The notes: generated by a model not told the origin, from the letters alone. 17,931 bases of DNA from Nitrososphaerales archaeon TH5894 (GCA_014523485.1 JAATVK010000136.1:1-17931); one strand, 5' to 3'. Shown: positions 1 through 6,825, counted from the first letter of the stretch. Program-made: numbers and translations.

Positions 1-40
1 ACCCTACTGAGAATTTATCATAAGGGGAAAAGTTAGGTAA

Positions 41-50
41 ATCATATAAC
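41..50 (+). promoter_or_regulatory. Candidate TATA box of the C2H2 micro-gene
   Basis: An AT-only core (CATATAA) sits about 34 bases before the ATG at 81. This spacing suits archaeal transcription starting a few bases ahead of the start codon. It rests on position and composition only. Confidence 0.35.
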
Positions 51-80
51 TATTAAATCAGATATTCATAATAATAAAAT

Positions 81-203
81 ATGTCATCTCATCATCCAGG
101 GGCTTATCAATGTGAGGCATGTGATTTGGATTTTAGTTCTGAACAAGAATTTGAGGAACATAGAAAAAAAGAACATGGCAGTGAGAGTACTAGTAATAGT
201 TAA
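81..203 (+). CDS. Micro C2H2 zinc-finger protein (40 aa)
   Basis: This 40-residue protein is almost entirely one classical C2H2 finger. Cys11-x2-Cys14, twelve residues, His27-x4-His32, with an aromatic residue (Phe18) in the usual hydrophobic place and a second hydrophobic residue (Phe24) before the first His. A short Ser/Asn-rich tail follows. The finger would bind one zinc ion and probably nucleic acid or a protein partner, but the target cannot be read from sequence. The ATG follows an AT-rich stretch with a TATA-like box about 34 bases upstream, and there is no clear Shine-Dalgarno, which fits a leaderless archaeal transcript. Single-finger proteins of this size are common in Thaumarchaeota and mostly uncharacterised. 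The spacing matches the C2H2 pattern exactly, so I consider it real despite its length. Confidence 0.75.
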   Translation: MSSHHPGAYQCEACDLDFSSEQEFEEHRKKEHGSESTSNS

Positions 204-365
204 AATTAAATATAAAATGGTTGTTAAAGAATATGAAATTACCTCTAACAACAACTCATCTCTTTTATTTATGAATACCACACAAATATGTTTCTGATAA
301 AAATAATATTATAGAATCCTATTCTTAGTAACTCTCCAAATCTTATAAATTAGAGAATACCAATA

Positions 366-560
366 TTATTCCTTAATATTTTCTTCTCCTAGTTGTAGTA
401 ATGGTTGTAGTATATCTCTTAACCATTTTTTAATGAATTCTTTATCCATTTCTTTATAAATCTCAGTTTCGTCATGTTGTTCGTCTTCTTGTACTCCTAT
501 TACTGCCATATCCTTCTTAGTCTTGTTTATATTGTAAGAAAAATGAAGTTGACCTTTCAT
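366..560 (-). CDS. Small acidic hypothetical protein
   Basis: A 64-residue ORF with no recognised family. It is acidic in the middle (an ED/E-rich stretch around residues 25-45). Its C-terminal half looks amphipathic helical, with a charged patch followed by a Leu-rich segment around residues 47-58. A second in-frame ATG at codon 18 (507-509) could be the real start. The gene is divergent from the zinc-ribbon gene at 598, and the 37 bases between them are AT-rich enough to hold TATA elements for both. The ordered composition and divergent arrangement favour a real gene, but no motif confirms it. Confidence 0.42.
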   Translation of the reverse strand: MKGQLHFSYNINKTKKDMAVIGVQEDEQHDETEIYKEMDKEFIKKWLRDILQPLLQLGEENIKE

Positions 561-567
561 TAAAGAA

Positions 568-579
568 TTTTATATTATA
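568..579 (+). promoter_or_regulatory. TATA-like element in a divergent intergenic gap
   Basis: A TTTATATTATAT tract lies about 25 bases before the ATG at 598, the spacing expected for a leaderless archaeal transcript. The same 37-base gap must hold the promoter of the minus-strand gene ending at 366. A TTTAAATAA-like tract on the minus strand (about 585-597) is a candidate for that one. Confidence 0.45.
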
Positions 580-597
580 TTACCAATATTATTTAAA

Positions 598-747
598 ATG
601 GCAGCAACAAGTTACGACGGAACATGTAAAAATTGTGGTGCAAATCTATCTGTTTGGATAGAAGTAAGGAGAAATATTGATGGAGTACCCATTCCTGAAG
701 TTTGGTGTATAGATTGTATACGTGGTGGAAAGAATAACAAACAATAA
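598..747 (+). CDS. Micro zinc-ribbon protein (49 aa)
   Basis: This 49-residue protein has two zinc knuckles, Cys10-x2-Cys13 and Cys37-x2-Cys40, separated by a strand-forming segment that ends in a Pro-containing turn. That is the layout of a single zinc ribbon. The tail is short and basic (R, K, K). Likely roles for such folds are nucleic-acid or protein binding, and nothing here says which. The start is set by the ATG with a TATA-like tract about 25 bases upstream. The gene is transcribed away from the small acidic gene, and a decayed cupredoxin converges on it from the other side. Confidence 0.7.
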   Translation: MAATSYDGTCKNCGANLSVWIEVRRNIDGVPIPEVWCIDCIRGGKNNKQ

Positions 748-783
748 ACAATTTACACAATTAAAAATAAGTAATAAAAGTTA

Positions 784-960
784 TTAACCAACCAATACTC
801 TACCTGTCATCCATGGATGGATTGTACAATGATAGCCAAATTCTCCTAGAGAATCAAATCCATTATCCCATAACCTTACAGGAGATATTGGACCTGAGTC
901 AAACAGTGTGGTGTATTGAATCATCCTTTGTCCAAGAAACGATATTTAATTATTATCTGC
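784..960 (-). pseudogene. Decayed cupredoxin (blue-copper domain) gene
   Basis: Two adjacent minus-strand segments read as parts of one thaumarchaeal-type cupredoxin in different frames. The upstream part (about 943-902) encodes IVSWTKDDSIHHTV, the strand carrying the first copper-ligand His, and then hits a TGA. The downstream part (903-787) encodes the C-terminal half starting FDSGP, with the ligand loop YHCTIHPWMTG (Cys, His, Met) and a stop at 784-786. The usual dozen or so residues between the two parts are missing, and the deletion junction changes frame. Further upstream, stops interrupt the frame and no start is visible. This is a relic rather than a working electron carrier. The 813-1016 plus-strand ORF is its antisense shadow. 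Confidence 0.78.
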
Positions 961-1061
961 TTTACTACTATAGCATAATGATTGAAGTCGTAAACGATTG
1001 TATAAGAAAAAGATAATTTCTAAACGGGTGAAATAATTGATTGAAAGAAATCATATACTTA

Positions 1062-1082
1062 TTCTAATTACTAAAATTAGAA
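1062..1082. repeat. Small inverted repeat in intergenic spacer
   Basis: TTCTAATT and AATTAGAA form a perfect 8-base stem around a 5-base loop. It sits in the 228-base spacer between the cupredoxin relic and the PPOX-class gene. No T-run follows, so it is not a clear terminator. Apart from this, the spacer 1017-1244 shows only AT-rich promoter-like sequence. Confidence 0.4.
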
Positions 1083-1244
1083 CTTTATGTTATATGTTAT
1101 TTATCTTGTAAACTAAATAAAAAAAATAAATTTCTTTGAGAAACATTAAGATTGACTGAAACATTCAAAAATATAATCAAACAACAAATATAATTAGGAA
1201 ATTGTTTAAAAAGTTATTAGTTATCTTTTTTATATTAATATGAT

Positions 1245-1685
1245 GTGATACAACAGAAGCAAGTATTAGAACCTTTGAATAATTCAAAAATAGCTAGACT
1301 AGCAACAGTTGACCCTGATAATAATCAACCTTATATTGTGCCAGTAGTATTTGTTTTTAACGGTACTAATATTTTCATTCCGATAGATAACAAACCGAAA
1401 ACAGTAAATTCAAATCAATTAAAAAGAGTAAAAAATATACAAAAAAATCCTAATATTTCATTTCTACTTGATACATATGACGATAAAGACTGGAATAACC
1501 TTTCTTATTTGATGATCCAAGGTAAAGCAAGAATAGTAGATATGTTAAAAGATATAGATACTCTAAAAAAAACTCATTTCTTATTATCAGAAAAATATAT
1601 TCAATATAAAAAAATAGTAGGAATGGGAGATAGTTGCATTGTAATTGAAATTCAAAAGATTATAAGCTGGAAATATTCCAATTAA
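1245..1685 (+). CDS. PPOX-class F420-dependent oxidoreductase family protein (TIGR03668-like)
   Basis: A 146-residue split beta-barrel protein of the pyridoxamine-5'-phosphate-oxidase-like superfamily. The N-terminus carries the family pattern 'ARLATVDPDNNQPYIVPV' (residues 17-34), where bacterial and archaeal F420-type members have A-[RT]-L-[AG]-T. The charged strand-turn IPIDNKPK (residues 45-52) and the segment reading LMIQGKARIVD (89-99) are also typical. Members related to Rv1155 bind F420 or a similar deazaflavin and reduce small substrates; the substrate here is unknown. The start is GTG: the two nearby ATG codons at 1240 and 1243 are out of frame. The gene is followed 187 bases later by an F420-type LLM oxidoreductase with its own promoter. 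Confidence 0.82.
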   Translation: MIQQKQVLEPLNNSKIARLATVDPDNNQPYIVPVVFVFNGTNIFIPIDNKPKTVNSNQLKRVKNIQKNPNISFLLDTYDDKDWNNLSYLMIQGKARIVDMLKDIDTLKKTHFLLSEKYIQYKKIVGMGDSCIVIEIQKIISWKYSN

Positions 1686-1845
1686 GAAAAATAGCAACAT
1701 ATTGTTCCTTATTTTCATATTAGAAAGGACTTGTATGTATCAATGATTTTATTTAAAAATTAATTAAACTATGAAAATTTATGAGCAAAATGTAGGATAA
1801 ACTAAATCTACAATTCTCCGTTTAATGGCCATCATAATATATGTC

Positions 1846-1852
1846 TTTATAG
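1846..1852 (+). promoter_or_regulatory. TATA box of the LLM oxidoreductase gene
   Basis: TTTATAG lies 27 bases before the ATG at 1873, the spacing expected for an archaeal leaderless transcript. This supports an independent promoter for the LLM gene rather than read-through from the PPOX-class gene. Confidence 0.5.
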
Positions 1853-1872
1853 TATAAAGATTAATAATAAAT

Positions 1873-2802
1873 ATGAAAGTCGGATTAGTTGTTCCTCAAT
1901 TTGGGATAAATGCTACCAAAGAAAATCTAATCAATTTTGTTCAAATTGCTGACAGAGAAGGATTTGAATCACTTTGGGTCTATGATCGAATGTTATATCC
2001 GATTACTCCTCAACAGCCATATCCAGGAACGCCAAATAAAAGAGAATGGCCTGACGAATTTAAGAACAATTTAGATCCATTAACTACATTAGCATTTATA
2101 GCAGCTAATACTTCAAAAACAAATTTAGGAACTTGTATTATTGACATGATTTTCCATAATCCTATAACTCTTGCTAAGGAATTTACTACAATAGACATTT
2201 TATCTGAAGGTCGAGTAATTTGTGGTTTTGGTATTGGATGGTCAAAAGACGAATACCTTGCAGCTAATATCCCTTATGAGAAAAGAGGAGAAAGAGCAGA
2301 CGAAATTCTTCAAGCTATGAAAAAGGTATGGACAGATGATATTGTAGAATTTGATGGAAACTTTTACAAAATTCCAAAATCAATAATCGGTCCAAAACCT
2401 ATACAAAAACCTCATCATAAAATTTTACTGGGCGGTTTCTCACCAAAGACATTTGAACGCATGGTCAAATATGGAGACGGTTATATAGGCGTTTTATTAG
2501 GGTCATTTGAATATTTTACCAATTCAATTAAAATGTTCAACGATTCGATTGAAAAAAGTTCAAGAACTAGAAAGGATTTTGATCTAACTATTCTAACATA
2601 TCCATATCTTATGAAAAGTAGTTCTGAAACAAGTAATGGAACGCCGATGACCGGCCGAACAATCGATGAAATTGGTTCTGATTTATCTAAGCTCAAAAGT
2701 TTTGGAGTAGACAGAGTAATTCTTGCAGTGAATGCAGATAAAGATTATGATGTAAATGAAACTATTGAATTTGTTAAAGAACTAAGAAAGTTCTGTCAAT
2801 AG
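1873..2802 (+). CDS. LLM-class F420-dependent oxidoreductase
   Basis: A 309-residue luciferase-like monooxygenase-fold (TIM barrel) protein, full length for the F420-dependent LLM group. Visible hallmarks are the first strand MKVGLVVPQFG, the AADREGFESLWVYDR-like segment near residues 25-39 (here starting IADREG), the HNP element at 95-97 near the deazaflavin site, and SEGRVICGFGIGWSKDEY at 111-128, the family's G-R-x3-G-x-G-x-GW signature. A long excursion around residues 45-65 is rich in Pro. Members transfer hydride to or from F420 on varied small molecules; the substrate cannot be inferred. The ATG has a TATA box 27 bases upstream. The gene converges on the aldo/keto reductase with an 88-base gap. 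Confidence 0.87.
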   Translation: MKVGLVVPQFGINATKENLINFVQIADREGFESLWVYDRMLYPITPQQPYPGTPNKREWPDEFKNNLDPLTTLAFIAANTSKTNLGTCIIDMIFHNPITLAKEFTTIDILSEGRVICGFGIGWSKDEYLAANIPYEKRGERADEILQAMKKVWTDDIVEFDGNFYKIPKSIIGPKPIQKPHHKILLGGFSPKTFERMVKYGDGYIGVLLGSFEYFTNSIKMFNDSIEKSSRTRKDFDLTILTYPYLMKSSSETSNGTPMTGRTIDEIGSDLSKLKSFGVDRVILAVNADKDYDVNETIEFVKELRKFCQ

Positions 2803-2890
2803 TGATCAAAAATTAATAATTGAAAACAAATTTAAAATTGTAGTTAATGAGTATTCCGACTTTTTTTGTATCTTTATATGGTTACTTAAT

Positions 2891-3742
2891 TCAATTTACT
2901 CCTAGCGGGGTACCAGGAGGTGGTACTGGAAAAGTACGATCAATCTCGTTAAACTCCTCCTCTGTTAGTTGCCATTCCACTCCTCCACTATTCTCTTTTA
3001 CTCTCTCAGGTATTGTAGTCTTTGGAATAGTGAAGGTAGATGGATGACGGGTCAGATAATTCAGTGCTACCTGTTTAGGAGTTCGGTTATGTCTTCTACC
3101 AATTTCTACTAGTAACTTTCCTTCTCTGCTTGGAGGAGATGGAAAGTTACCATGTCCAAACGGAGCGTATCCCACTACAGCAATTCTTTTTTTACTGCAA
3201 TATGGAAGCAAACGTCGTTCAATTCCACGATCTCTTAAATTGTAAAGTACTTGATTACATGCGATTTGTTCAGTTTGTAGTACTTGTTCGGCCTCCATTA
3301 AATCTTCAACATCAAAATTGCTGACACCAATGAATTTTACTAGACCTTCGGCTACAAGTTTTTCCATAGCACCCATTGTCTCACTAAGAGGATAACTGCC
3401 ACGCCAATGAAGCAAATATAGATCAAGCCAGTCTGTCTTTAATCGTTTCAAACTCCTTTCACAAGCCTCCAAAGTTCCTTCATAAGACGCGTTAGATGGT
3501 AATACCTTACTAACTAGAAATACTTCATCACGTTTTCCTGCTATGGCTTCACCTACTAACTCTTCTACATGCCCATCTCCATACATCTCTGCAGTATCAA
3601 TATGACTCATCCCTAGATCTAGACCTAATCTTAATGTCTGTATGGCTCTTGATTCGACTTCAGAATCACCTTCAATCATCCATGTTCCTTGCCCGATAAT
3701 TGGAACATCAACACCGGTCCAACCAAATTTACGTTGAATCAT
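2891..3742 (-). CDS. Aldo/keto reductase
   Basis: A complete single-domain NAD(P)H-dependent aldo/keto reductase of about 283 residues. Numbered from the ATG at 3742, the tetrad is Asp49 and Tyr54 in HIDTAEMYG, Lys79 in LVSKV and His112 in LLHWRG. The signature IGVSNFDVEDL and the C-terminal cofactor region IPKTTIPERVKENSG are present. I chose the ATG at 3740-3742, where the protein begins just before the first beta hairpin. An in-frame TTG at 3754 would add four residues. The C-terminus is Pro-rich (FPVPPPGTP). Family members reduce aldehydes or ketones; the substrate is unknown. Base composition looks somewhat less AT-rich than its neighbours, compatible with acquisition from elsewhere, though this was judged by eye. 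Confidence 0.9.
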   Translation of the reverse strand: MIQRKFGWTGVDVPIIGQGTWMIEGDSEVESRAIQTLRLGLDLGMSHIDTAEMYGDGHVEELVGEAIAGKRDEVFLVSKVLPSNASYEGTLEACERSLKRLKTDWLDLYLLHWRGSYPLSETMGAMEKLVAEGLVKFIGVSNFDVEDLMEAEQVLQTEQIACNQVLYNLRDRGIERRLLPYCSKKRIAVVGYAPFGHGNFPSPPSREGKLLVEIGRRHNRTPKQVALNYLTRHPSTFTIPKTTIPERVKENSGGVEWQLTEEEFNEIDRTFPVPPPGTPLGVN

Positions 3743-3754
3743 TTTATTATACAA

Positions 3755-4061
3755 TCACTGCCAAAATTTTCAAATTACAATCTTTAGCTAAAACCTTCAC
3801 AACGACAATAATAATTTTATTTATATAATCAATAAGTGTAATCATTACATTCACTACACAAGAATTCATAATAAGATTATTCGTAGTAAAATAACGTAAA
3901 CAAAGTAATTCAACCTGCAATATACTCTGTAAATGATAAAGTACACACATTTAATTCCAACTAATTCTTTTCACAAACAAATATCAATAATCTATTTTAA
4001 ATTAACATGTGAGTTTTTTAACTACTTTGAGCTAATATGGAAAATTCGTTAATATAACCTA
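3755..4061. other. Intergenic region without recognised gene
   Basis: This AT-rich stretch separates two divergently transcribed genes (aldo/keto reductase, minus; membrane zinc-ribbon protein, plus). A 67-codon minus-strand ORF at 3747-3950 overlaps the reductase start, has low-complexity hydrophobic content and no motif. I treat it as chance. The region presumably holds the promoters of both flanking genes. Confidence 0.5.
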
Positions 4062-4072
4062 TTTTTAATATA
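4062..4072 (+). promoter_or_regulatory. TATA box of the membrane zinc-ribbon gene
   Basis: TTTTTAATATA is centred about 23 bases before the ATG at 4089, consistent with a nearly leaderless transcript. Confidence 0.4.
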
Positions 4073-4088
4073 AGTAATAATAAAAAGT

Positions 4089-4379
4089 ATGAAAAGATAC
4101 AGGAATAATCCTAAATCTAGTAATAATGGTGTGCTATCCCGATTACTAGGTTATGCTCTAACTACATTTGTTATCCCATTTATCATTTTACTAATGAAAT
4201 TATTAGCTTATGCCATAATTGCATTTGTCATTCCATTTATAGCTAATATGATACGAAAGAAACTAAGGGAGCAACAACATCTTTTATGTAATAAATGCCA
4301 TGGAAAATTAGAAGTAATTGATAGAGAAGGTAATTTATATTGCCAAAATTGCAGAATTATAAAAATGGACCGCTCTTAA
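4089..4379 (+). CDS. Small membrane protein with duplicated helix and C-terminal zinc ribbon
   Basis: A 96-residue protein of unknown function. After a basic N-terminus it has two hydrophobic segments that repeat each other: LLGYALTTFVIPFI (residues 19-32) and LLAYAIIAFVIPFI (38-51). They share the LL-x-YA-x4-FVIPFI pattern, pointing to an internal tandem duplication. A basic linker (RKKLRE) follows, then a zinc ribbon with Cys67-x2-Cys70 and Cys84-x2-Cys87. The likely topology is a short two-helix hairpin with both ends on the cytoplasmic side (positive-inside), so the ribbon would face the cytoplasm. A TATA-like box lies about 23 bases before the ATG. The partner or ligand is unknown. Confidence 0.72.
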   Translation: MKRYRNNPKSSNNGVLSRLLGYALTTFVIPFIILLMKLLAYAIIAFVIPFIANMIRKKLREQQHLLCNKCHGKLEVIDREGNLYCQNCRIIKMDRS

Positions 4380-4512
4380 TTGTTGGAACTCTATTTTGAT
4401 TAATAATCTATTCCATAGGATATACTAGTCAATTGTTAAAAAATGATTATTTTAACTAATAGGGTGTTAAATTTGATTTTTTTAGAAGATTCCATCCGTA
4501 TGTTTTATAATA

Positions 4513-4808
4513 TTTTAAATCTGGCTAATAGGTTTGAACCTCATTCTACACAACACCACCAATCTATTACTTCAAATATGTTGAAATCTGGCTAATTTAG
4601 GTGTGAAACTATATGGCGTTGTTTATATCTACCTTATGGTAGCAAATGTTAAAATCTGGCTAATTTAGGTGTGAAACGAATGAATTTTAGAAGTACATAG
4701 CCCTCCGTATTCAGGCTATTGAAATCTGGCTAATTTAGGTGTGAAACGAATGAATTTTAGAAGTACATAGCCCTCGTATTCAGGCTGTTGAAATCTGACT
4801 AATTTAGG
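4513..4808 (+). CRISPR. Short, partly decayed CRISPR array (5 repeats, 4 spacers)
   Basis: Five copies of a 30-base repeat that starts GTTGAAATCTGG and ends AGGTGTGAAAC, at about 4513-4540, 4580-4609, 4648-4677, 4718-4747 and 4787-4808. Copies 2-4 are identical but for one base each at most (copy 3 GTTAAAATC, copy 4 ATTGAAATC). Copy 1 has a two-base gap and several changes. Copy 5 has GACT for GGCT and loses its 3' end after AATTTAGG. Spacers are 39, 38, 40 and 39 bases. Spacers 3 and 4 are the same sequence apart from a one-base deletion (CCCTCCG against CCCTCG). The GTT-x-AAATC start and GAAAC end resemble archaeal type I/III repeats, so the plus strand is the probable crRNA strand with an 8-base handle TGTGAAAC. 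No cas gene is in the window. A possible, much weaker extra repeat lies near 4445-4472. Confidence 0.85.
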
Positions 4809-5075
4809 TAGCGATGATGATGTGGAAGCGATGATGGCAGTTCGGTTTTAAATATATTTCTTAGAAATTAAATTTTAATAATTTGATTTTTAGATAAGAT
4901 ATTAAAAAGTGAAATAATTATTCATTGATAATATTAGATAATTAAATTTAAATACAAAATTTGTCAAAAATAGAGATTACCTCTTGTGGACTTTGGGATA
5001 AGTTTTTAGTATGCTATAAATCTAAATTCAAAGTAGAATCTATCTAATATAATACACAACATACTACACCACTAC
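4809..5075. other. AT-rich spacer after the CRISPR array
   Basis: No gene is seen. Just after the truncated last repeat there is a short GCGATGATG duplication (about 4811-4836). TGTGGAAGC here could be the displaced 3' end of the last CRISPR repeat, separated by an inserted dozen bases. The rest is very AT-rich and featureless. Confidence 0.4.
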
Positions 5076-5219
5076 TACTACTCCGGAGAATGGGTATTAA
5101 CACCTTGCATGAACATTCTCCGAATAGTGTGGACGTGGACGTTTGTATCCAAAATAACTTTTGGATTTTATTTTATTATAGGTTGTTGTATATCATTCTA
5201 TATAGTTATTCTATAACAA
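5076..5219 (+). repeat. 144-base structured repeat, copy A
   Basis: This segment recurs at 7784-7927 in the same orientation with only three differences over 144 bases. It contains three inverted repeats: CGGAGAATG (5084-5092) with CATTCTCCG (5114-5122); ATCCAAAA (5147-5154) with TTTTGGAT (5159-5166) around a 4-base loop; and TTGTTGTATA (5183-5192) with TATAACAA (5212-5219). No ORF of note runs through it and the ends are not inverted copies of each other. It may be a non-autonomous mobile element of the palindrome-bearing kind, or a repeated structured RNA. Strand is nominal. Confidence 0.85.
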
Positions 5220-5223
5220 ATAA

Positions 5224-5343
5224 ATATCAAAGATTTGGCTAAAGATTTCTCTTTGATATCAACTATTAGAGAGAACAAAAATGATAATACCTATAAATAT
5301 AAACCATAAAAGCTAATAGTATAATTGGTATATTTCTCTCTAA
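5224..5343. repeat. Two nested-scale inverted repeats after repeat copy A
   Basis: ATATCAAAGA (5224-5233) pairs with TCTTTGATAT (5250-5259), a perfect 10-base stem. TTAGAGAGAA (5266-5275) pairs with TTCTCTCTAA (5334-5343), a perfect 10-base stem with a 58-base loop. Both lie between repeat copy A and the 3' end of the deacetylase-like gene and are absent after copy B. They may be terminator or processing structures, or parts of a longer copy-A element. Confidence 0.5.
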
Positions 5344-5412
5344 AATAAATTCATATAAACTTTGGATTATTTTTTTATATTTATTTTATGTCATTATCAT
5401 TCATTAGCCAGC

Positions 5413-6375
5413 CTATAATTTTTCGATAAATGCTTTTACTACTGCAGTCCATGCATTACCAATATTTATTTTATTATAACCTCCGCCACCCAGAGCAACT
5501 ATTCTTCCATTACTATATTTATGAGCAAGACTGTGTAATTTACTTGCTGCATATTTATGACTATTATGTGTCAAATTTAAATGAGTTAATGGATCGTATT
5601 TGAGTGAATCCGCACCGCATTGTAAGATAATTAACTCTGGTTTTGCTTTGTTATCAATAAAATCTTCTACTCTTTTAAACGATTCAATAAAATCTTGATC
5701 TGTTGAATTAGGATGTAAGGGAATATTTAATTTCGTACCTACAGCATCGCCTCTACCAGTTTCCCATTCTGATCCCGTACCAGGGTAGAGAAACCGTCCA
5801 TCTTCATGGATGTCTGCAATATATAGAAGAGGATCATCCTCAAATTCATAATAGACACCATCTCCATGGTGTGCGTCTATATCGATGTAGGCTATCTTCT
5901 TAATACCATACTTTCGTCTAGTTTCGAGTATAGCAATTCCAATGTCATTAAAAACACAAAACCCTGCTGCGGTAGTTCTTTTTGAATGATGTAATCCACC
6001 AATAGGATTAAATGCATGTTCTATCCCATTTTTTTTTCTCATTACTATATCAAATGCTTTTAAAGTTGAACCTACAACATATGAAGATGCTTCAAATACT
6101 CCTTTAAAAGCAGGTGTATCACCAGTATCTAAATATCCAGTACCAATTTTTCCAGCCTTCTTAACAAGTTCCACATAATTTTTGTCATGAAAAGAGAGTA
6201 TAGATTCTTCCGAAGCCAATTCAGGTTCTTCAATCAAAATTTCAGGATTTTTATCTAAACCGATTTGTTGAAATTTAGACCAAAAATCATAGATTCTTTC
6301 ATTGTTCCAAGGATGTAATCTTCCGAATCCATATTTTGAGAGATCTTCACCGAATAATATGGCTGTCAAACACAT
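5413..6375 (-). CDS. Histone deacetylase / AcuC-like family protein
   Basis: A zinc-dependent deacetylase of the class I/AcuC type, about 320 residues from the ATG at 6375. Residue numbers here count from the longer TTG start at 6429. Zinc ligands are Asp185 and His187 in YIDIDAHHGDG and Asp274 in CGADSL. The catalytic His pair is His147-His148 in GGLHHSKR, and the transition-state Tyr is Tyr318 in GGGGYN. The TTG at 6427-6429 would add 18 hydrophobic residues before a typical MCLTAILFGEDL start, so I prefer the ATG. The natural substrate could be an acetylated enzyme, a polyamine-like small molecule or archaeal histone/chromatin protein; sequence does not decide. The gene stands alone between the two 144-base repeats, and an 18-base palindrome lies about 200 bases upstream. 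Confidence 0.9.
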   Translation of the reverse strand: MCLTAILFGEDLSKYGFGRLHPWNNERIYDFWSKFQQIGLDKNPEILIEEPELASEESILSFHDKNYVELVKKAGKIGTGYLDTGDTPAFKGVFEASSYVVGSTLKAFDIVMRKKNGIEHAFNPIGGLHHSKRTTAAGFCVFNDIGIAILETRRKYGIKKIAYIDIDAHHGDGVYYEFEDDPLLYIADIHEDGRFLYPGTGSEWETGRGDAVGTKLNIPLHPNSTDQDFIESFKRVEDFIDNKAKPELIILQCGADSLKYDPLTHLNLTHNSHKYAASKLHSLAHKYSNGRIVALGGGGYNKINIGNAWTAVVKAFIEKL

Positions 6376-6571
6376 TAACACATAATAAACAACAAACTCA
6401 ATAAAAGAATAAAGATGGTTAATATACAATATTATCCTTTACGTATGAATTCCTTTACTTTTAGACCCTCAAATTCTCATTGAAGGATGATTCTAAATAT
6501 AATATAAGCTATTAAAATCCTGTTTGTATAATATTTACAATTAACGTTAAAATAGACTAAAAAATATAGAA

Positions 6572-6589
6572 TTTTTCGGCGCCGAAAAA
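6572..6589. promoter_or_regulatory. Perfect 18-base palindrome TTTTTCGGC/GCCGAAAAA
   Basis: An exact dyad with a GC-rich core (CGGCGCCG) in otherwise very AT-rich DNA. It lies between the deacetylase-like gene and the micro zinc-ribbon gene, both on the minus strand. As a dyad it could be an operator for a dimeric regulator of the downstream deacetylase-like gene. As a hairpin with a T-rich side it could be a terminator for the zinc-ribbon gene, since it lies 102 bases past that gene's stop. A second short palindrome (TTAACGTTAA) is at 6541-6550. Confidence 0.5.
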
Positions 6590-6690
6590 CTAATATTATA
6601 AATATTCATAGTCAGTAAAACATAGCAATATAAATAATAAATATATATTATATTTTGATTTTTTACAATCTATAGTGCATCCTAAGTAGG

Positions 6691-6825
6691 TTATCCATTT
6701 CTCAGTTTATATTCTATATATTTGGTTTTACAATTACTACACTGATAGAGAATCAAAAACTGATTTTCCTTATGTTCTATTTGATTGAGATAATCTAATT
6801 TTTGAGTACAAGATGAACATTTCAT
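6691..6825 (-). CDS. Micro zinc-ribbon protein (44 aa)
   Basis: A 44-residue protein consisting of one zinc ribbon: Cys3-x2-Cys6 directly after the start and Cys29-x2-Cys32, joined by a hydrophilic segment with a strand-like QFLILYQ before the second knuckle. The tail is basic and Tyr-rich (KTKYIEYKLRNG). ATG start. TATA-like sequence (TTTTAATATT) lies further upstream on the minus strand. The partner is unknown; this fold usually binds nucleic acid or another protein. Cysteine spacing and the clean frame make it credible despite its size. Confidence 0.65.
   Translation of the reverse strand: MKCSSCTQKLDYLNQIEHKENQFLILYQCSNCKTKYIEYKLRNG

Noticed and set aside
84..297. 61- and 65-codon ORFs over the C2H2 micro-gene (both strands)
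   Set aside because: They overlap the exact C2H2 pattern in another frame and have low-complexity products.
813..1016. 67-codon plus-strand ORF
   Set aside because: It is antisense to the cupredoxin relic, whose minus-strand translation has clear copper-site motifs. The plus-strand product has no family features.
2010..2696. Minus-strand ORFs inside the LLM oxidoreductase
   Set aside because: They are shadows of a well-conserved gene on the other strand.
3747..3950. 67-codon minus-strand ORF before the aldo/keto reductase
   Set aside because: It overlaps the reductase start, is hydrophobic by AT-rich composition and has no motif.
4445..4472. Possible sixth CRISPR repeat upstream of the array
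   Set aside because: The 3' half (CTAAT...GGGTGTTAAA) and the spacing fit, but the 5' half matches poorly, so it is not counted.
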